Shown: in pieces, positions 17,383-26,539 of the stretch
How the letters are laid out: each line of letters begins with the position of its first letter
Position numbering within the stretch: the stretch's first letter is position 1
Assembly: GCA_014361455.1 (NCBI GenBank)
Contig: JACIVP010000001.1
Coordinates: forward strand, 62,001 to 126,000
Reading direction: 5' to 3'
From: Candidatus Methanosuratincola sp.
GTDB lineage: Archaea > Thermoproteota > Methanomethylicia > Methanomethylicales > Methanomethylicaceae
DNA: 64,000 nucleotides
Made by a program: the position numbers and the translations under genes
Notes under the pieces: model-generated
The model's input: the letters and a program-made list of their open reading frames with translations, nothing else
The model's database searches: none
What the model was told of the DNA's origin: nothing

Positions 17383-17847
17383 ATGATCACGCTCTTCTTT
17401 GATGGTCTGTGCATGCCAAAGAACCCCGGCGGGGTGGCCACCTATGGATATGTCATCTACTCCGATGGCAAGAAGCTGAAGGAAGGGTGGGGCTTTGTCG
17501 GGGCTGGCATGTTCGGAGACGATGTGACCAACAATGTGGCAGAGTACTTTGCCATAATAAAGGGACTGGAATCTGCCCTCTCGATGGGGTACCCTGATGC
17601 GATCCTGATCAAGGGGGACAGCCGGCTTGTGATCGAGCAGCTCTCCGGAAGGTATGCGGTCAGGTCCCCACGCCTCAATGAGCTGCACAGGCGTGCAAAA
17701 GAGCTCCTTGGCATGTTCAAGAGCGTCAGCCTCGAGTGGGTTCCGAGGGGAGAGAACTCTGAAGCAGATGCACTAAGCCGACGCGCATTCAATGAGTTTG
17801 TCAGGAAGCACCGAGTGGAGTATGAAAACTTCTATTCGAGGAGATGA
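17383..17847 (+). CDS. rnhA: Ribonuclease HI
   Basis: 154-residue RNase H fold enzyme that degrades the RNA strand of RNA-DNA hybrids. The catalytic carboxylates are visible: Asp in LFFDGLC, Glu in NNVAEYFAI, Asp in IKGDSRLV and Asp in SEADALSRRA. I chose the ATG at 17383 because MITLFFDG begins exactly at strand 1 of the fold and GGAG precedes it at 7 bases. The in-frame ATG at 17272 would add a 37-residue basic tail unlike the family. Confidence 0.88.
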   Translation: MITLFFDGLCMPKNPGGVATYGYVIYSDGKKLKEGWGFVGAGMFGDDVTNNVAEYFAIIKGLESALSMGYPDAILIKGDSRLVIEQLSGRYAVRSPRLNELHRRAKELLGMFKSVSLEWVPRGENSEADALSRRAFNEFVRKHRVEYENFYSRR

Positions 17848-17879
17848 TGCGGTTGGAAGCAACTAACTTAAGCCCAACC

Positions 17880-17888
17880 TTTTTAAAC
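17880..17888 (+). promoter_or_regulatory. TATA box for FAH-family gene
   Basis: TTTTTAAAC lies about 33 bases before the ATG at 17918, giving a near-leaderless transcript for the two-gene unit that follows. Confidence 0.5.
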
Positions 17889-17917
17889 CCCTGTTCGAGA
17901 CTCAAAACTTACAGGTG

Positions 17918-18826
17918 ATGCGCTTGAAGTTTGCAACGTTCGAGTATGGTTCTCGAATGCTTTCGGGCGTGGTAAATGGTGATTGCATTATCAGGCTTGG
18001 GGCCATTCCATCATTGAAAGGCGGACTTGAAGGGGACGAACCTGCTCTGCTCTCGCTGATCGGGGCTGCAGATGACAGGGTGCTGCAGCTCTTGAGGGAG
18101 GATGTTGAGCAGCTCGCCCCCTCTGAGGTTTCAGAGAAGGTAAGGAGTGGGGATGCCTTCAGGCTGTGTGATATCAGGCTGAGGGCACCTATCCCCCGCC
18201 CGCCATCCGTCTTCTGCCTCGGCTTTAACTTTAGGTCTCATGCCCCTGAGCTCAAGAGGCCTGTCCCTGAGGTCCCGGTGGTTTTCATGAAGCCGTCCAG
18301 ATCGGTCGTAGGCCCTGATGATGATATAGTCCTCCCAAAGGTCTCCTCGAGGGTCGACTACGAAGTCGAGCTATGCGTCGTGATCGGCAAGGGCGGCCGC
18401 TACATCCCTCGGGAGGGTGCATATTCAAGAATTTTTGGCTACACGGTGCTGAACGACATAACTGCGAGGGACATCCAGCAGAAAGACTTTTCTCTAGCGC
18501 GTCCTTGGCTGAGATCCAAGGGATTTGACACATTCGCTCCCACCGGGCCCTTCTTGGTAACTGGGGACGAGGCAGGTGATCCAATGTCCCTATCCCTCTC
18601 CCTGAGCGTGAACCGAGAGGTCAGGCAGAGATCGAGGACGAGTGAGATGATCTTCGACGTTCCCACAGTCGTCGAGTACATCTCATCTTTTACGACACTT
18701 GAGCCCGGCGCGCTCATAGCGATGGGAACGCCAGAGAAGATCGGGCAGCTCCACGACGGAGATGTGGTCGAGGCAACCGTCGAACGGATAGGGACGCTGC
18801 GGAACAGGGCAGTCTTGGAGAGGTAA
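17918..18826 (+). CDS. Fumarylacetoacetate hydrolase (FAH)-family protein
   Basis: 302 residues. The N-terminal ~80 residues form a small domain; the catalytic FAH fold follows with PPSVFCLGFNFRSHA, the metal-binding DYEVELCVVIG (Glu ligands) and IFGYTVLNDITARDIQ, and KGFDTFAPTGPF. The family hydrolyses or hydrates 2-oxo acids such as fumarylpyruvate or 2-keto-4-pentenoates, and also includes oxaloacetate decarboxylases and tautomerases, so the substrate is open. A GTG at 17915 is an alternative start one codon upstream. Only 2 bases separate its stop from the next long open frame, so it is probably co-transcribed with the reductase gene. Confidence 0.87.
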   Translation: MRLKFATFEYGSRMLSGVVNGDCIIRLGAIPSLKGGLEGDEPALLSLIGAADDRVLQLLREDVEQLAPSEVSEKVRSGDAFRLCDIRLRAPIPRPPSVFCLGFNFRSHAPELKRPVPEVPVVFMKPSRSVVGPDDDIVLPKVSSRVDYEVELCVVIGKGGRYIPREGAYSRIFGYTVLNDITARDIQQKDFSLARPWLRSKGFDTFAPTGPFLVTGDEAGDPMSLSLSLSVNREVRQRSRTSEMIFDVPTVVEYISSFTTLEPGALIAMGTPEKIGQLHDGDVVEATVERIGTLRNRAVLER

Positions 18827-18876
18827 CCGTGGATTTTTATATGAAAGCAGGCTTATTGTCTGGGGGGTTCAAGGAA

Positions 18877-20040
18877 ATGGAATATGATGCCATTGTCGTT
18901 GGCGCTGGACCAGCTGGCTTGATGGCCGCGAGAAAGATTGCGGCTAAGGGGTTCTCGGTCTTGGTCCTCGAGAAAGAGAAGGACCTTGGGACCAGGGCCT
19001 GTGCCGAGGCCGTCTCGGCTTCTGCATTCGAGACAGCAGAGATCCCACCGTCACCGCCACTCATATCCAATAATATAAGCGGGGCATACGTCTTCCCGCC
19101 CGATGAGACGAAAGGGGTAAAGATATCTGGAGGGAGCTACCGGGGTTACATACTCAACAAGCAGCAGTTCCTCTACGCCTTGGCCAGCCGGGCAGTGTCT
19201 GCGGGGTCTGACCTTTGGATGCGCTGCGAGGTCAAGGGAGTGAAGATGGAAGGCGGGGTTGCCAGGAGCCTAGTCTACTTCAAAAAGGGGGAGAGCAAGG
19301 AGATCACGTTCAAGTATCTGGTGGGTGCGGATGGTGTTGGATCCGTGGTGGCAAGGTCCTGCGGCTTCGACCTATCTGGGTTCGAGATCATACCGACGAT
19401 CCAGTACGTGATGGTCAACTGCGGGGTTCCCGAGAATGACCTGATCCGGATCTATATGGGCAAAGAGGTGGCGCCGCTCGGATATGTTTGGATATTCGCA
19501 AAGAACGAGTATATTGCGAATGTTGGGATAGGCGTGAGAGGGGCACCAGCGAAGCCTTACCTGGACAAGTTTATCGCATCCCACCCGGAGGTATTTGAAA
19601 AAGCAAAAGTCGTGAAAGAGGGGGGAGGCGGCGTACCAGTAAGCGGGCAGGTCAGAGAGATCGTGAAAGGTAATGTTGCCCTATGCGGGGATGCAGCCGG
19701 GCAGGTGATCCCCATCACTGGTGGAGGGATAAGGACCAGCATGGAAGCCGGTAGTATCGCCGGAGACTGCATTGCGGATGCCCTAGAGGCTGGGGAAATC
19801 AGCACGCTCAAAAGATACACAACGGCATACGGCGAGTACTGGGGGACAAGGATAAGCAGGAGCCTCAAGGTGCTCAGGGTACTGGAAAAGCTCAGCGACG
19901 ACGACCTCAACCTACTCGGCTCCATTATGAGCGGCGACGACATCGTTGATCTCGCAAACGGGCTCGATGTGAAGAGGGTCGTCGAAAAATTATCGAGGCA
20001 CCCCGTCCTCGCTATGAGGATGGCGTCAAAATTGCTCTAA
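18877..20040 (+). CDS. Geranylgeranyl reductase-family FAD enzyme
   Basis: Flavoprotein of the family that saturates the isoprenoid chains of archaeal membrane lipids (digeranylgeranylglycerophospholipid reductase) or related substrates. 387 residues: a Rossmann FAD motif VVGAGPAGLMAARKIA at the N-terminus, LGTRACAEAVS, the conserved LVGADGVGS motif, and a GDAAGQVIPITGGGIRTSMEAG FAD block. I place the start at the ATG 18877. Upstream in-frame GTG (18829) and ATG (18841) would put a TATA-like TTTTATAT inside the coding region. Archaea often carry several paralogues, so the role in lipid saturation is likely but not certain. Confidence 0.88.
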   Translation: MEYDAIVVGAGPAGLMAARKIAAKGFSVLVLEKEKDLGTRACAEAVSASAFETAEIPPSPPLISNNISGAYVFPPDETKGVKISGGSYRGYILNKQQFLYALASRAVSAGSDLWMRCEVKGVKMEGGVARSLVYFKKGESKEITFKYLVGADGVGSVVARSCGFDLSGFEIIPTIQYVMVNCGVPENDLIRIYMGKEVAPLGYVWIFAKNEYIANVGIGVRGAPAKPYLDKFIASHPEVFEKAKVVKEGGGGVPVSGQVREIVKGNVALCGDAAGQVIPITGGGIRTSMEAGSIAGDCIADALEAGEISTLKRYTTAYGEYWGTRISRSLKVLRVLEKLSDDDLNLLGSIMSGDDIVDLANGLDVKRVVEKLSRHPVLAMRMASKLL

Positions 20041-20133
20041 AATTTTTTTCTGTTAAACAGCTTTCAGTCTTGTTCTTGGAAAGTCTAATTAACATGTTGT
20101 GTTGAATCCTTCATTTTGTGGGAATGGGATACA

Positions 20134-21274
20134 ATGAAGAGCTGGCGCCTGATCTATCTTACGCTAGCGTTTGCCGCCTTCGTCCTATTGATCTCCTGGT
20201 TCTTGGCATTCCCGATAAAGACTCCGTTCAACTACAACGACATCTTTGTCGAGAGTTCCATCCTTGCCCTCATCATAGCAGGCAACTACTTCATACATGT
20301 CCTTATGAACCCCCAACTGAAGCTCGGGTGGGCGATCCTCACACTTGGGTTCCTTGTCGACATCTTTGACGAATTCACAAAGGAACCGAGATAGTCAACA
20401 CATTTGCGGAGGGCTGCTGAAGATTGTGGTCTTGGGCTGATCCTCTTCGGATTGGTGAGCATGTTCCTGAAAATCAACGGAGATCTCTTCGGCAAAAAGC
20501 ACATGGGGATGCTCAAGTCAAAGAGTGCACAGTTTGAAGAGGTGTTTGGGACCGAGCATTCCAAGCTTGAGGAAGTCAAGCGACTTGCGACGATAGGCCA
20601 GGTCGCCTCAATGGCGGGTCACGACCTGCGCAACCCGCTCCAGACGATGGTGTATGCTATCTACAACGCTGAGGAGGAGATCAAAAACCTGCCTGAGGAG
20701 ACGAAGGAGGTGCTCGAGGATCGCGGCTTCATAGACTTCTTCGAGAAGCTGAAAAAGCAACTCAACTACATGAACAAGATAGTGACAGACCTCCAAGACT
20801 ACGCAACGATGACAAAGCTCGAGCTCTACGAGACGGATCTGCAGAGGCTCATAAAGGATACTCTGGAGTCAGTGGGCAGGCCAGAGAATGTCACAGTGAA
20901 GGTCGAGGTCGATCCAACGATTGGCCCAATAAGGGTGGACCCGCAGCTGATGAAGAGGGTCTTTCTTTGTCAACCTGGTATCAAACGCCTTCCAGGCGAT
21001 GCCAAGAGGTGGATCTCTCGATATCACGCTCCGGAGGGAGAATGACCATGTTCAGATCACATTCAGCGACACAGGGGTCGGCATATCCCCAGAAAACATG
21101 AAAAACATCTTCAACCCGTTCTTCACCACAAAGTCAAAAGGGATGGGGCTGGGCCTCGCGATATGCAAGAGGATAATCGAGAGCCACCATGGGACGATAA
21201 GCGTGCAGAGCGAGTTGGGCAAGGGAACCAGTTTCGCCATCCGGATCCCCTACAGGCAGAACGGCGCCTTGTAA
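20134..21274 (+). pseudogene. Membrane sensor histidine kinase, interrupted by a TAG and a frameshift
   Basis: The reading frames together describe one kinase. Three membrane helices end in DEFTKEPR, then an in-frame TAG at 20392-20394. The same frame continues with a fourth helix (CGLGLILFGLVSMFL) and the HisKA region with the H-box GHDLRNPLQT. At about 20970 the frame shifts by one base: RVDPQLMKRVF should continue as FVNLVSNAFQAMPRGG, which is in the next frame and includes the N-box, then DTGVGI and GMGLGLAICKRII (G boxes). A TGG-to-TAG change and one extra base in GTCTTTCTTTG would explain both defects. Alternatives are read errors, or pyrrolysine at the TAG for the first defect only. 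Confidence 0.82.
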
Positions 21275-21324
21275 AATCTTATTAACCAACGCGACCTAAA
21301 ATTCATTTAAAGGTCAGTGTTCCG

Positions 21325-21744
21325 ATGAGCGCAGATGAGATGATCACACGGGGAAGGATCCATCTGGAGCTTGGCAAGAATGAGGATGCGATTGTCTATT
21401 TTGACTTGGCCCTCGAGTTGGACCCCGAAAACGCTATCGCCTGGGCCGGCAAGGGTATTGCATTTGTAAACCTGGGCATGTATGATGAGGCACTGGAGTG
21501 TTTTGACAAGGCTATCTCTCTCGATGCCGAGCTCGCCTTCGCCTGGGAGGGGAAAGGCATTGCACTAATGATGAAGGGGCAGGTCGAGGAATCGATACCC
21601 TTCTTTGAGATGGCGCTGAAGATTGAGCCCAGGTTCGCCAGGGCTGCCCATAACATGGCTGTAGCGCTCGACAAACTGGGCAGGAAAGAGGAGAGCGAGA
21701 AGTACCGTGCCTTATACAATTCCATCAGTCCGGGGCATGAGTAG
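21325..21744 (+). CDS. Tetratricopeptide (TPR) repeat protein
   Basis: 139 residues made of about three and a half TPR units. The repeats show the typical spacing: AIVYFDLALELDPENAIAWAGKG, ALECFDKAISLDAELAFAW and SIPFFEMALKIEPRFARAAHNMA. No signal peptide or other domain is present. TPR proteins scaffold protein-protein contacts and a specific partner cannot be read from the sequence. It lies just after the broken histidine kinase but has its own AT-rich promoter region at 21280-21320. Confidence 0.85.
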   Translation: MSADEMITRGRIHLELGKNEDAIVYFDLALELDPENAIAWAGKGIAFVNLGMYDEALECFDKAISLDAELAFAWEGKGIALMMKGQVEESIPFFEMALKIEPRFARAAHNMAVALDKLGRKEESEKYRALYNSISPGHE

Positions 21745-22064
21745 CCTCAAGGCATACAAGCAAATGGCGTTCCCACTGCAGTGCTGTCTTGGTCTGGAAC
21801 AGATGCTAGACCGCCAACTATTCCCTCTTGTTCAGATGCAAAAATGCTGGCACGCCGTCAACTCTGACCGAAAGGTTTCGCTGACAATCGCCGTGAAACC
21901 CCTCTTTGGGCGGATGCATATCTATCTCTAACGGGCGTACACTGTACCAATCCCGAGTCCATGTAGGCGGGCTCATGCGCAATATGCGGTTGGTAGCCAT
22001 GTTCGGTCAGTGAACCACGTGATACCAACCTGCGGAAAGCCAACGGGCTTCAGCCGTGGGCAGA
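21745..22064. other. Intergenic stretch with a transposon-end-like scar
   Basis: 320 bases without a supported gene. Short open frames here have no domain or start signal. The segment at 22034-22063 (GAAAGCCAACGGGC, TTCA, GCCGTGGGCAG) has the layout of IS200/IS605 right ends, with an imperfect hairpin. The rest is featureless to me. Confidence 0.4.
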
Positions 22065-22490
22065 TTACTCTCCAATGATTTGGATCACGATCTTCCTGCT
22101 CGATCTGGGCCCGTCGAGCTCGAGGAAGAATATGCTCTGCCAAGTCCCAAGGGTCACTCTGCCGCCAACGACCGGCATGGTTACTGAAGGGCCGAGATAG
22201 GCCCCTGCTAAGTGCGCGTCAGCGTTGTCGTCTATCCTGTTGTGGGACCAGCCCACGTCTTCTGGGAAGTCCTCGCCTGTCTTCCTGAGTATGTCTGATT
22301 TGAGCCCCTCCTCGTCCTCATTGACTACGATTGCACTCGTAGAGTGGGTCGTGAAGACGACGCAGATGCCGCTGCATATCCTGCTCTCGGTCACAGCATC
22401 TTGGACTCTTCTGGTGATGTTTATGATCTCCCTTCTCCTTCCCGTGTCTAAGATCAGGTGCTTGGTGAAAGTCTTCAGTTCTGACACCAA
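22065..22490 (-). CDS. YjbQ-family protein (UPF0047)
   Basis: 141 residues of the YjbQ family, a small trimeric beta protein with a proposed thiamine-phosphate-synthase side activity and unclear main role. Conserved blocks are visible: VFTTHSTSAIVVNEDE, the NADAHLAGAYLGPS region with the invariant histidine, and the C-terminal LGTWQSIFFLELDGPR. The length is typical. It is followed after 56 bases by the creatininase-family gene on the same strand. Confidence 0.9.
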   Translation of the reverse strand: MVSELKTFTKHLILDTGRRREIINITRRVQDAVTESRICSGICVVFTTHSTSAIVVNEDEEGLKSDILRKTGEDFPEDVGWSHNRIDDNADAHLAGAYLGPSVTMPVVGGRVTLGTWQSIFFLELDGPRSSRKIVIQIIGE

Positions 22491-22545
22491 GAATAATTGG
22501 TAGAAGGAGGCGTAAAAAAGTTGAGGATCTTGCCTTCGGTTCGGT

Positions 22546-23268
22546 TCAGATCCCCAGCTCCCTGCGGAGGTCTGCGATGATTCTGGTCAGATCCTCGACT
22601 GCGGCTGAGATCAACTCTTTCCCCTTCTCCTTCGTCGCCTTCTTAGCATCGCCGGTGAGGGCAACCTCGTAGATCTTTTCGTCCACCTTCTTCGAATAGA
22701 CCTTCATCTTCGGGTATGTCACCTCATTCCTCCCCGCAAGGTATATGTTGACCTTCTCCTCGGCAACCGCCAGCATTGCGCTCGTCTCGTCCTCGCCTGC
22801 ATGGCCTGGTGAGGAGAAAAGTTCTTTTTTACTGGTCCCGAGATCTTTCCACCAGTCGATCACTGCGACCGAGAGCCCTGTTTTGCTTGTGGCCCGCCTC
22901 GCCGCCATCTGTATCTGGGCAGAGTTTCCCCCGTGCCCGTTCAGGATAATGACGAGCTCTATCCCGTTGCGCCAAGCCTCCTCCAGGACACATTCGATGT
23001 ACCTGAAGAGAACTTCAGGGTCTATGTCGAAGGTGCCTGGGAAGCAACGCATTGCGTGGCAGGAACCGTAATATATCGTCGGCAGGACGACCGCCCCGCT
23101 CAGTTCTGCGGACTTATACGCGATGTGCTCGGGCAGCTCGCTGTCTGTGCCAAGAGGGAGGTGGTCGCCATGCCTCTCTATGCTTCCGACCGGGAGGATC
23201 GCGACAGCCTTCTCTGCCTTCTCAAAGTCAAAACCATTCATGTCCTTAAGGATTACGATCGGGAACAC
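22546..23268 (-). CDS. Creatininase-family amidohydrolase
   Basis: 240 residues with the metal-binding set of this family: GSIERHGDHLPLGTD, ILNGHGGN and HAGEDETSAML. Known members include creatininase, the archaeal formamide hydrolase ArfB of riboflavin/F420 synthesis, and mycofactocin proteins. The archaeal context makes an ArfB-like role plausible, but nothing in the neighbourhood (YjbQ gene, GTPase gene) confirms it. A TATATAAA-like box at 23290-23300 lies upstream of the start. Confidence 0.88.
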   Translation of the reverse strand: MFPIVILKDMNGFDFEKAEKAVAILPVGSIERHGDHLPLGTDSELPEHIAYKSAELSGAVVLPTIYYGSCHAMRCFPGTFDIDPEVLFRYIECVLEEAWRNGIELVIILNGHGGNSAQIQMAARRATSKTGLSVAVIDWWKDLGTSKKELFSSPGHAGEDETSAMLAVAEEKVNIYLAGRNEVTYPKMKVYSKKVDEKIYEVALTGDAKKATKEKGKELISAAVEDLTRIIADLRRELGI

Positions 23269-23394
23269 CCTCTGCGATAGCTCTGCATGCGGATATATAA
23301 AAAGAACATCGAAAAAATGACATGCCGTTCGCCTTCCGCATTTGAGGTGCGCAAGGTAATATATCAGTGGATGCCAGTTATTAATTGAGGATTT

Positions 23395-24612
23395 ATGGTG
23401 AGGGTTGGCATCATAGGGAAGACAAACACAGGCAAGACGACACTCTTCAACGCAATCACCATGATGAACGCGGAGGTATCGAACTACCCCTTCACGACAA
23501 AGGATCCGAACGTGGGGATCGGCTACTTCAAGGCCCCATGCATGTGCAAGGAGCTGAGCGTGAAGGACAACCCGCAGAACTCCATATGTATAGACGGCTG
23601 GCGCTTCATTCCTGTCGAGGTCATAGACCTACCCGGCCTGATAAAGGGTGCATCCGAGGGTCTCGGACTGGGCACGCGCTTTCTCACTGTTGCGGCACAG
23701 GCAGACGTGATCCTTCACGTCGTCGACGCGTCTGGCAGCATCAATGCAAGGGGGGAGATCTGCGAGCCAGGGATGGGGTCTCCCTTGGCTGACTACTACG
23801 ACATCGAAGAAGAGCTGATAAAGTGGTACACGAAGAACCTCATAGAAAATGCCGACAAGGTCAGGAGGGCGCTCCAGAACAAGGCGGTTACGTTGCATTC
23901 AGCGCTTTACGAGATACTCTCTGGGATAAAGGTAACTTACCCCCAGATAAAAGAGGCCCTCGCCAAGACCAAGCTTGATAACGTGTCATTTGAGGACTGG
24001 GAGGAGGAAGAGTTCAGGGCATTCTCTACTGAGATAAGGTACCTCTCAAAGCCGACTCTGGTAGTCGCTAACAAGATGGACATGCCCGTGGCAGAGAAGA
24101 ACCTGAGAGGGCTAGCGGAGACCTTCGGGAAGAGCTTTGTGATTCCGGTGTCTGCAGAGGTCGAGCTCCTCCTGAGGAGGGCTGAGAAGGCTGGGGCGAT
24201 CTCCTACACGCCGGGCGACGAAAAGTTCACGGTCAGGGACGCGAGCAAGCTCACCCCCAGGCAGAAGTGGGCTCTCGAGTACGTGCAGTCGAGGGTATTC
24301 GACAAGTGGCTCCGGACCGGGGTTGACCTTGCGCTCACGACTGCGGTGCTTAAGCTGTTGAGGATGAACGTCGTTTACCCAGTAGAGGACGCGAAGAAGT
24401 ACTCTGACAGGAAGGGAAATGTGTTGCCTGACGTCTACCTGATGCCGCAGGGTTCCACCCCGAGGGACCTTGCCAGGCAGATCCACTCTGATCTCTATGA
24501 AAACTTCTTGTATGCCATTGACTCAGTGAGCGGCCTCAGGCTCCCTAACGACTATGAGCTCCGTGACCGTGATGTAATCACGATAGTCACAACGCGGAAG
24601 AGGAGGGCCTGA
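23395..24612 (+). CDS. YchF/Obg-like GTPase with TGS domain
   Basis: 405 residues. The N-terminal G domain has the P-loop GKTNTGKTTLF (residues 8-18), switch I FTTKDPNVG, the DLPGLIKGASEG G3 region and the NKMD G4 motif. An inserted helical region follows G3 and a TGS domain occupies about the last 80 residues (DVYLMPQGSTPRDLARQIH). This is the archaeal branch of OLA1/YchF-like ribosome-associated GTPases. The start is ATG at 23395 after an AT-rich promoter zone. It is monocistronic. Confidence 0.92.
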   Translation: MVRVGIIGKTNTGKTTLFNAITMMNAEVSNYPFTTKDPNVGIGYFKAPCMCKELSVKDNPQNSICIDGWRFIPVEVIDLPGLIKGASEGLGLGTRFLTVAAQADVILHVVDASGSINARGEICEPGMGSPLADYYDIEEELIKWYTKNLIENADKVRRALQNKAVTLHSALYEILSGIKVTYPQIKEALAKTKLDNVSFEDWEEEEFRAFSTEIRYLSKPTLVVANKMDMPVAEKNLRGLAETFGKSFVIPVSAEVELLLRRAEKAGAISYTPGDEKFTVRDASKLTPRQKWALEYVQSRVFDKWLRTGVDLALTTAVLKLLRMNVVYPVEDAKKYSDRKGNVLPDVYLMPQGSTPRDLARQIHSDLYENFLYAIDSVSGLRLPNDYELRDRDVITIVTTRKRRA

Positions 24613-25032
24613 ATCCAACTTTTTATGATTTCAGCAAGGACCACCGAACCCATTTGGTGGACGGAATCATTAGCATTAATTAAACATGCCGTTGAGTGTG
24701 CCCGAGTGTGGCGCTGACTGGCGGTCTAAGCGGGAAATATGGGATCGACTCGAAGAAAAAAGAACTAGGCAATGCTCTATCTAGCCTTCCATGAAAGTCG
24801 ACAGAACTGTTCCACTTGCTTTACTCTTACGTAGTTAACAGTCAGCAGGCTCTTTGATGCTACAAAAAGTATGAAGCAAAAGTACCCCTTAGTCTGATGG
24901 GGATGATCGATTACAAGCCTTTCTCTTCCCTGAAGATCCCTGTATATGGCGTCATAGACGGGATAAGCACCAGTTAAGCCCATATGGAGTTTCTAGACGT
25001 AAATTGTGGGCAGCCTTGCTGTAATTGATCAT
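24613..25032. other. Gene-free stretch left of the IS605 element
   Basis: 420 bases with no convincing gene. The minus-strand open frame at 24777-24983 shows no domain. The region lies downstream of the tnpA remnant and probably contains the decayed 3' part of tnpA and the left end of the element, though I cannot place either. Confidence 0.35.
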
Positions 25033-25245
25033 TTATATAAAGAGATGGATATGACCTGGCATAACTTTCAGCTCTACTCTGCTCTACTTTACTCTAATAT
25101 CTCCCATCCTTCCGTTGCCGCTATTCTCGGTAGCTGCTTCTAAAACTCCTTTGCCTCACCCACTAACTAATATCTCCTTTCTGTATCTCGGGCACCACAC
25201 AACGTGGTAGTTGATGTTGTAAACCGTCGAGCTTCTTTTACCCAT
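25033..25245 (-). pseudogene. tnpA: IS200/IS605 transposase TnpA, degraded
   Basis: From the ATG at 25245 the frame reads MGKRSSTVYNINYHVVWCPR then YRKEILVSG and stops, which is the classic N-terminus of the Y1 HUH transposase. Further down, in another frame, LKVMPGHIHLFI matches the HUH block (His-hydrophobic-His; normally PDHVHL). Multiple stops and shifts separate the two, and the catalytic-tyrosine region is not recognisable. It is divergent from tnpB, the arrangement of IS605-type elements. Confidence 0.82.
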
Positions 25246-25300
25246 ACTATTAACCTTAATGTATTTAAATAAATAAGTTCGATATAATAATAAGAAGAAA

Positions 25301-26411
25301 ATGCAACGCACCTATCGCTTTCGGATATACATACCCGTCGGATGAGCAGGAAGGAGAACTGAGGCGGTGGCTCGATACCTGCCGACATCTCTACAACAGC
25401 TCGTTAGCAGAGCATAAGGAATCATATGAGCGTAACAAGATCACTATCAATTACTACGACCAGGCGAACGCACTGAAAGAAGCGAAGAAGACCGACGAGA
25501 GGCTAAAGGCTGTCCATTCGCAGGTACTCCAAGATGTACTCAGGAGGCTCGATAAAGCTTTTCTGAGCTTCTTTAAGCGTGTGAAAAACGGAGATAAGAA
25601 GCCGTGCTATCCACGGTTCAAATCGTGGGACAGGTTCAACTCATTTACGTTCCCGCAAAGCGGCTACAGGGTAGAGGGTAGCAGGTTAGTGCTATCGGGG
25701 GTCGGTTCAATCAAGCTGAAGATGCATCGAGAGATACCGGCGGGCGCCAGGATAAAAACCTGCGCGATAAAGCGAGACGCCGACCAGTGGTATGTTACCT
25801 TCGTAGTAGCCTTGCCAGATAAGGTCGTACCGCCAGTTGATGGGATTAGAACCGCTGTGGGCATCGATCTCGGTGTGGATAAGGTGGCAACATTGAGCAC
25901 GGGCGATACAGTAGGGAACCCCAAGTGGCTGAGGTCGAGCGAGAAGAAGCTGGCGAAAGAGCAGCGTGAGCTTTCGAGAAGAAGGAGGGTAGGCGAGAAT
26001 AGAAAGAGACAGCGTATAGCGGTAGCGAACGTGCACAGGAAGATAAGGAACCAGCGAAAGGATTTTTACCACAAGCTCAGTCGCGAGCTGGTTAAGGGCT
26101 ACGACCTGATAGTGTTCGAGGACTTGAAAGTGAAGAAGATGGTGAAGAACCCGTATCTGGCAAAATCGATTTCGGATGCCGGCTGGAATCAATTGGTGAG
26201 CTTCACAATCTACAAAGCGGAAGAAGCTGGTAAGCATGTGGGGCTAATCAATCCAAACGGCACTTCACAGATTTGTAGCGGCTGCGGTATGGAGGTGAGG
26301 AAATCGCTCGCAGTGAGGATGCATAGGTGTCCAAACTGCGGCTTGGAAATAGACAGGGACCTGAATGCAGCAATAAATAAAATATCCTCAAAAGAGGAGT
26401 GGTCACCGTAG
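25301..26411 (+). pseudogene. tnpB: TnpB RNA-guided nuclease of IS605 family, N-terminal frameshift
   Basis: The ATG at 25301 gives MQRTYRFRIY, the usual TnpB start. A tandem ATAC duplication (25327-25334) then shifts the frame. Removing 4 bases restores YPSDEQ and the frame stays open to 26411. Downstream everything expected is present: GIDLGVDKVATL with the first RuvC Asp, VFEDLKVKKM with Glu, the zinc finger CSGCG...CPNCG, and DRDLNAAINK with the last Asp. The catalytic D-E-D set is complete, so the protein was active until recently. It may still be made as an N-truncated product from the GTG at 25581, which would lack the start of the recognition lobe. Confidence 0.85.
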
Positions 26412-26490
26412 GAACTACGGGCAGAGCCTGCATGAGTTACCTCACTGGAGGAGCGATGAAGCAGGAAGCCACTCAACTTGTTGGGTGGTA
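26340..26490 (+). ncRNA. Putative omega RNA (reRNA) at the tnpB 3' end
   Basis: In IS200/IS605 elements the guide RNA overlaps the 3' end of tnpB and runs to the right end. Here this interval covers the last codons of tnpB and ends in a 9-bp hairpin followed by AGTTCAC. The boundaries are inferred from the family and not from any transcript signal. Confidence 0.4.
26469..26488 (+). repeat. IS605 right-end hairpin
   Basis: CCACTCAAC, a TT loop, then GTTGGGTGG: nine pairs including one T-G. It is preceded by GAAGCAGGAAG and followed by TAGTTCAC. It marks the right end of the element whose tnpB ends at 26411. The same stem, with a G-T to A-T change, occurs at 43308-43327. Confidence 0.7.
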
Positions 26491-26539
26491 GTTCACATAC
26501 ACACTTACTTGCATAGCTTTACATCCGCATCTGAATCCA

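Noticed and set aside
24777-24983. Minus-strand open frame near the tnpA remnant
   Set aside because: No recognisable motif, and it does not align with TnpA or TnpB patterns. Probably chance in decayed DNA.
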